Under the pieces are notes generated by a model, which was not told where the DNA came from, made no database searches, and was given only the letters and a program-made list of their open reading frames with translations. From Candidatus Dadabacteria bacterium (GTDB lineage Bacteria > Desulfobacterota_D > UBA1144 > Nemesobacterales > UBA2774): a stretch of 7,919 bases of DNA. A program made the translations under genes and the position numbers. Each line of letters starts with the position of its first letter. The stretch's first letter is position 1. The stretch spans positions 1-7,919 of the forward strand of contig JAHKKQ010000188.1 in assembly GCA_020027805.1 (NCBI GenBank), given 5' to 3'. Of the stretch, positions 5,149 to 7,919 are shown piece after piece.

Positions 5149-5899
5149 TTCCTGTCCGGGACTTATTGAGAAGCGCTCTCACGAATTTGAGCTTCGTTTG
5201 ATATTCGACGCTCCCCGGGTCGTACCCGGAGGCGAGCGAATAATACCGCTCGCTCTCCCCGTACTCGCCGAGCTTGAAGAGGCAGTCGGCTAGGGGCCCA
5301 TAGGAAAGCTCCCTGAATATGGCCGAGTTATAGGAGAGGGGGCCTTCGACGAGTGTTTCGGGGTCGACGGAGACGAGCCCTTTCAGCAGCTTCACCGCCT
5401 TCTCGAAGCGGCCGCTCCGCGTCAGCATGAGGGCCCTGGTCCATATAAGGAGATAGTTATCGGGGAACAGCCAGAGGGCCTCGTCGAGGAGCGCCTCAGG
5501 GTCCCCGCCCCTTTCGTTCACGAGACATATCATTTCATAGTACGCGTCTCCAATCGGGTGGAACCTCACGGTGTAGGCGGCGTTCCGCCCGCCGGAGAGT
5601 ATCCGCCTGACCTCATCCCGGCTGGCGGGCCGGAGCCTCTCGTCGGCGTCGATGTAGAGTATCCAATCGCCGCGGCAGTTATCGAGGGACTCGTTGCGGG
5701 CGGCCGCAAAATCGCCGCGCCACGGGAAATCGAAGACCCTCGCGCCGTACCGGGCCGCTATTTCCTTCGTCCGGTCCGTCGATCCGGTATCCACGATTAC
5801 TATCTCATCGACTACGTCCTTGATAGATTCGAGACAGCCTTCGAGAAAGCGCTCCTCGTTGCGCACGATCATGGAGGCTGAAAAGATTATATCGCTCAT
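5141..5899 (-). CDS. SunS-like GT2 glycosyltransferase with TPR tail and an internal deletion, 252 aa
   Basis: The N-terminal half has all the standard GT2 motifs: SASMIVRNEERFLEGCLES (8-26), IVIVDTGSTDRTKEIA (33-48), FAAARNESLDNCRGDWILYIDADERL (64-89, DAD metal motif). After AAYTVRFHPI (107-116) the chain jumps directly to GDAYYEMICLV and TPR-like helices. Compared with the paralog at 408-1349, about 120 residues are missing. These include the acceptor-side R-V-F-R-N and F-E-G-I-I-H-E-T segments and the first helical repeats. The reading frame is preserved. GGGAGG lies seven bases before the ATG, and its end overlaps the next gene by eight bases, so it is still translated as part of the operon. 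It may be inactive, or serve as a binding partner. SunS-type enzymes S-glycosylate peptides; the peptides here have no Cys, so O-linkage would be needed if they are the acceptors. Confidence 0.85.
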   Translation of the reverse strand: MSDIIFSASMIVRNEERFLEGCLESIKDVVDEIVIVDTGSTDRTKEIAARYGARVFDFPWRGDFAAARNESLDNCRGDWILYIDADERLRPASRDEVRRILSGGRNAAYTVRFHPIGDAYYEMICLVNERGGDPEALLDEALWLFPDNYLLIWTRALMLTRSGRFEKAVKLLKGLVSVDPETLVEGPLSYNSAIFRELSYGPLADCLFKLGEYGESERYYSLASGYDPGSVEYQTKLKFVRALLNKSRTGNE

Positions 5900-5938
5900 G
5901 ATATGCCTCCCGTACTGTTTGCAAACGCTCTCTCACGA

Positions 5939-6772
5939 TTATAGCGCAGACAATCTTTTCTGTAAAACGGAAACCGCCCCGTCGAGGCCGCCCACGTGGA
6001 GCACATAGCACTCGGCATTGTCGATGAGCCTGCAGAGCCCGCCGATCTTCAGATGGTCGTCCGTCTCCGAGAGGAAAGACATCGGCATTACTTTCTCGAC
6101 CATGCTGTATTTGGGACATTCCTCTATGCGCGATTCCCCGCTGTGGTTCGGCTCGAGATAGATGACGGCGCGCACGTCCCTCTCGTCGATCCTCCAGCCG
6201 TATCCCGCGTCCCGGGGGGTGAAGGAGTACATCTTGTGACCGTAACTGGTCCAGTTATAAGGCAGCTTGTCGATCAGTCCGGACATGAACGTGAGGAGCC
6301 CCGTGCTCTCCTGCTTTATGTGGAAACGCCTGGGGAACGGCAGCGCCTTCCCGTCCCTGACGAGCGCGAGCTCGTCGCTGAATATACGGAACCCGCCGTA
6401 GAGGAGACGGAGCATAAGGGTCGTTTTACCGGCCCCCTTGTCGCCGACGACTATAAAGCTCCGCCCCTCCCACTCCCCGCACCCCGAGTGGACGCGGATA
6501 CGGTCCGTGATGCCGCCGAGCGCGTCCTTGTGCATGAGCCACATGAGGTTGAAGATCGTTTTGGATATATCGTCCGAGGAGTAACATACCTCCCCGTTTC
6601 TCTTTATTTCATAAGCCGGGCCGTTCAAAGCCAGCCCGTATTCGGCTTCGTTCGTTATGGGGAAATCCTGCTCGGCGTCGTGCAATATGAAATCGAGACG
6701 CCCGGCGACGGAGTCATCATCGGTCGTTATAGTGACGGCCGTATTGAGGAGGCGGTGTATTCTCCGGTGAAT
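5939..6772 (-). CDS. HprK-related P-loop kinase (HPr kinase/phosphorylase-like)
   Basis: Numbering from the TTG at 6685, the product has RVHSG (64-68), strand FIVV followed by the Walker A loop GDKGAGKTT (81-89), and RIFSDELALV (100-109), the D-E segment typical of HprK-like proteins. Such kinases phosphorylate Ser residues; homologs next to PqqD-type proteins in lasso-peptide clusters phosphorylate the precursor. The start is unresolved. TTG at 6685 has no ribosome site, and the frame stays open upstream with protein-like sequence (NTAVTITTDDDSVAGRLDFI) that fits the family's usual N-terminal strand. No ATG, GTG or TTG occurs there. I extend it to an ATT at 6772, which overlaps the stop of the preceding gene as TAATT, just like a coupled TAATG. 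That gives 277 residues. A rare start, a mutated ATG or a base-call error are all possible. Substrate candidates are the invariant tail Ser residues of the peptides, by inference. Confidence 0.82.
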   Translation of the reverse strand: MHRRIHRLLNTAVTITTDDDSVAGRLDFILHDAEQDFPITNEAEYGLALNGPAYEIKRNGEVCYSSDDISKTIFNLMWLMHKDALGGITDRIRVHSGCGEWEGRSFIVVGDKGAGKTTLMLRLLYGGFRIFSDELALVRDGKALPFPRRFHIKQESTGLLTFMSGLIDKLPYNWTSYGHKMYSFTPRDAGYGWRIDERDVRAVIYLEPNHSGESRIEECPKYSMVEKVMPMSFLSETDDHLKIGGLCRLIDNAECYVLHVGGLDGAVSVLQKRLSAL

Positions 6773-7029
6773 TATTGAACCAGCCCTTCCTGCATGAGCG
6801 TATTGAGACAGTCGGCGACTTCCTTCACCGGGTCCTCCGGGAGCTGATACGCCTCCCTTACGATCGCCCTGATATCGGCCTCCGAGTTTTTACCCGTGCA
6901 GGCTTCGAGCACCAGCACGGCGGTTTTGTTGAGGTAGTGGACCTTGTCCTTCTCGCTCTGGTAGATGACGTAGCCGTCCTCGACCTCGCTTATGTCTATG
7001 CCTTCTGTAATCCTGGGATATTCGCTCAT
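6772..7029 (-). CDS. PqqD-family protein (RRE-type peptide chaperone), 85 aa
   Basis: Length and pattern match stand-alone PqqD-like proteins. There is a short N-terminal strand, then DGYVIYQSEKDKVHYLNKTA (18-37), a three-strand sheet ending in the family's L-N-x-T/S-A turn. Next come LVLEACTGKNSEADI (39-53), matching the usual helix and glycine turn, and a C-terminal helix ending in LMQEGLV. PqqD proteins bind leader peptides and present them to modifying enzymes. The same fold also occurs in HPr-kinase-associated systems whose role is less clear. It is the first gene after a strong promoter, with a modest GGGG-type ribosome site, and its stop touches the start region of the kinase. The Arg-Glu-rich leader (NPERREFLEK) shared by five downstream peptides is the obvious candidate ligand. 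That link is inferred from context. Confidence 0.88.
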   Translation of the reverse strand: MSEYPRITEGIDISEVEDGYVIYQSEKDKVHYLNKTAVLVLEACTGKNSEADIRAIVREAYQLPEDPVKEVADCLNTLMQEGLVQ

Positions 7030-7076
7030 ATAATTACGCCCCGTGTCTATTGGATTATTCTCGGAATCGAGTACTT

Positions 7077-7105
7077 ATTATCCCGAATTACCGTCCGTGT
7101 TTCAA
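7077..7105 (-). promoter_or_regulatory. Sigma70-type promoter of the pqqD-kinase-glycosyltransferase operon
   Basis: On the minus strand TTGAAA (7100-7105) and GATAAT (7077-7082) are exactly 17 bases apart. A start near 7070 gives a leader of about 40 bases before the ATG at 7029. It lies just below the terminator of the small lipoprotein gene, so the operon is probably transcribed independently. Confidence 0.65.
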
Positions 7106-7141
7106 GACCCGATGGAATCCGGGGGCGTAACGGACATCCGC

Positions 7142-7187
7142 TTAAAAAACAAAAAACCCCGGAACACCTCTCCGGGCGCTCCGGGGT
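7142..7187 (-). terminator. Intrinsic terminator of the small lipoprotein gene
   Basis: The minus-strand RNA forms an eight-base-pair GC-rich stem, ACCCCGGA (7156-7163) with TCCGGGGT (7180-7187). It is followed by TTTTTT-G-TTTTTT (7144-7156). It lies about 40 bases past the stop at 7227 and insulates the downstream pqqD operon. Confidence 0.85.
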
Positions 7188-7226
7188 ATTCTGCATTTTT
7201 GATTATTTCTACCGTTCAAATAAAGC

Positions 7227-7379
7227 TTATGACTGTGTCGAATCGCCCGAGCCCGAGGGCTGCTCGGAAGTCGTGTCCTTATCCTTTCCGCCGCAGGCGA
7301 GCACGTTTGAAGTCGTCAATACGATTCCGCCGAGCGCGATTCCCAGTGTGATTGCCAATGCAAACAGTACCTTCTTCAT
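7227..7379 (-). CDS. Small secreted peptide or lipoprotein, 50 aa
   Basis: The ATG at 7379 follows a GGGAGG site about nine bases away; the frame ends at TAA (7227-7229). The product has a clear export signal: MKKVLFALAITLGIALGGIV with two lysines and a long hydrophobic core. It is followed by TTSNVLA-C-GG, then a hydrophilic Ser/Thr/Asp-rich tail (KDKDTTSEQPSGSGDSTQS). V-L-A-C is a tolerable lipobox, so Cys29 may be lipidated. Otherwise the signal would be cut after V-L-A. The mature part has only about 22 residues and no recognisable fold. It has its own promoter and terminator, so it forms a single-gene unit. Family not recognised. Confidence 0.8.
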   Translation of the reverse strand: MKKVLFALAITLGIALGGIVLTTSNVLACGGKDKDTTSEQPSGSGDSTQS

Positions 7380-7411
7380 ATTGCCTTACCTCCCGCCGTT
7401 TTGATAAATAA

Positions 7412-7441
7412 AGTTTAGCCCAGGATCAGCGAAATTGCCAA
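7412..7441 (-). promoter_or_regulatory. Probable sigma70-type promoter of the small lipoprotein gene
   Basis: TTGGCA (7436-7441) and TAAACT (7412-7417), 18 bases apart on the minus strand, lie about 33 bases before the ATG at 7379. The rest of the 7380-7603 divergent intergenic stretch shows no gene. For the plus-strand neighbour I see only an AT-rich TATATA (7571-7576) without a convincing -35. Confidence 0.5.
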
Positions 7442-7603
7442 TTATTTTTATACGCAGCCCGAATATCCCCCCGCGCCGCGCGTATCGGGATGCGGGACTT
7501 TCCTTAATGAGCACAGGGATGTAAGAAAATACTCGCGGAATTTTGCGTCTTTTTACGCCTCCCCCCGTCTATATAGGTAGAAAATAAAAAAAGGAGGCCC
7601 GAA

Positions 7604-7723
7604 ATGGCTGAGCAGGAAACAAAGACAGTGAAGTGCGAGTGTAAGTGCGAGTCCGGGAAATGCGAATGCACTTGCGAAGGGTGCGAGTGTAAGTGCACCT
7701 GCACCGGTACCGGGTGCTGCTGA
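7604..7723 (+). CDS. Metallothionein-like cysteine-rich peptide, 39 aa
   Basis: A strong AGGAGG site precedes the ATG by about seven bases, in a purine-rich leader. After a nine-residue Cys-free start (MAEQETKTV), 12 of the remaining 30 residues are cysteines. They are arranged as repeated C-x-C units (KCECKC, KCECTC, GCECKCTC) and end in GTGCC at the C-terminus. Spacers are mainly Lys, Glu, Thr and Gly, with no hydrophobic core, histidine or aromatic residue. This composition is that of a metallothionein-like metal-thiolate peptide, binding Zn, Cd or Cu in the cytoplasm. It does not clearly match the SmtA family, which has a larger fold with histidines. Low complexity makes ancestry hard to judge, so the function is inferred from composition. 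It is divergent from the lipoprotein gene and shows no link to the peptide operon. Confidence 0.8.
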   Translation: MAEQETKTVKCECKCESGKCECTCEGCECKCTCTGTGCC

Positions 7724-7750
7724 CGGACTGACTGATTGAATCGCGGGCGC

Positions 7751-7773
7751 ATGCCTTTCAGATGGCATATAAT
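7751..7773 (+). promoter_or_regulatory. Possible promoter (-10 TATAAT) with adjacent inverted repeat
   Basis: A perfect TATAAT (7768-7773) lies about 28 bases before the ATG at 7801, but no recognisable -35 is present. An inverted repeat ATGCC-N8-GGCAT (7751-7768) abuts it where the -35 spacer would be, which suggests an activator or repressor site. Confidence 0.3.
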
Positions 7774-7800
7774 ATAAGGTACGCGTCCGCGGGGTTTCTG

Positions 7801-7919
7801 ATGGATAATCCTCCCCCCGTGGAGCTCGTTCGGATGGTTTCGAGACATATCGGGGAGACAGAGAATAATATGGAAATGAAAGATGCCGCAGACGCGGGCC
7901 GCATATGGGAGGAATTTTC
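7801..7919 (+). CDS. Start of an unrecognised gene, cut by the window edge
   Basis: An open frame from ATG 7801 runs to the end without a stop (39 codons). It begins MDNPPPVELVRMVSRHIGE and continues with charged, probably helical sequence. The ribosome site is weak (GCGGGG, seven to twelve bases upstream). Later in-frame ATGs, for example at 7834 and 7870, are possible starts. The -10-like TATAAT upstream supports a gene here. Too little sequence remains to name a family. Confidence 0.5.
   Translation, partial: MDNPPPVELVRMVSRHIGETENNMEMKDAADAGRIWEEF

Noticed and set aside
5996..6778. Plus-strand 260-codon frame opposite the kinase
   Set aside because: Antisense to the Walker A-containing kinase; composition rich in V, R, E and P typical of reverse-strand shadows.
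5939..7029. Lasso-peptide cluster by virtue of PqqD plus HprK-like kinase
   Set aside because: No transglutaminase-like B2 protease or asparagine-synthetase-like cyclase is present, and the peptides lack the lasso leader pattern and a Gly/Cys/Ser-to-Asp/Glu ring layout. It cannot be excluded outside the window.
7504..7848. Minus-strand His/Pro/Ser-rich frames opposite the metallothionein-like gene
   Set aside because: Reverse complement of C-x-C codon repeats; no ribosome site.

Overview
The window looks like an accessory biosynthetic locus from a Gram-negative-type bacterium of moderate to high GC content. AGG (Arg) and ATA (Ile) codons are common, Shine-Dalgarno sites are clear, and promoters are sigma70-like. 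No marker gene fixes the taxon; a Desulfobacterota-like or related uncultured lineage is a guess.

Layout. Almost everything from the left edge to about 7.4 kb is read on the minus strand, so it is transcribed right to left. A good sigma70-type promoter (7077-7105) precedes a PqqD-like, RRE-type protein (6772-7029). Next come an HprK-related P-loop kinase (5939-6772), a SunS-like GT2 glycosyltransferase with an internal deletion (5141-5899), a second GT2 glycosyltransferase (4417-5148) and a fused GT32-GT4 glycosyltransferase (2642-4390). Downstream are four small homologous peptide genes (2351-2518, 2094-2255, 1791-1973, 1524-1694). Then come an N-terminally truncated GT2-TPR glycosyltransferase (408-1349) and a fifth peptide gene (116-307). 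Three of the five peptides are shorter than 60 codons and easy to miss; one starts with GTG.

The five peptides share a near-invariant block: N-P-E-R-R-E-F-L, a short hydrophobic stretch, V-I-S-V-M-M-L, then Q-K-L-N and T-A-N-A. They diverge abruptly after T-A-N-A into tails of 5-12 residues in which only a Ser at the second position is invariant. A conserved leader with a hypervariable tail, a PqqD-type leader-binding protein, a Ser-kinase-like enzyme and several glycosyltransferases together suggest a multi-precursor peptide modification system, perhaps making phosphorylated and/or glycosylated peptides. The same leader also resembles a twin-arginine signal peptide, so export of very small peptides is an alternative or additional reading. 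No cyclase, protease, exporter or radical SAM enzyme lies in the window.

Right flank. A 50-residue signal-peptide or lipoprotein gene with its own promoter and terminator (7227-7379, minus) is separated from a divergent 39-residue, 12-cysteine metallothionein-like gene (7604-7723, plus). An unrecognised plus-strand gene begins near 7801 and runs off the window. These flanking genes have no visible link to the peptide system.
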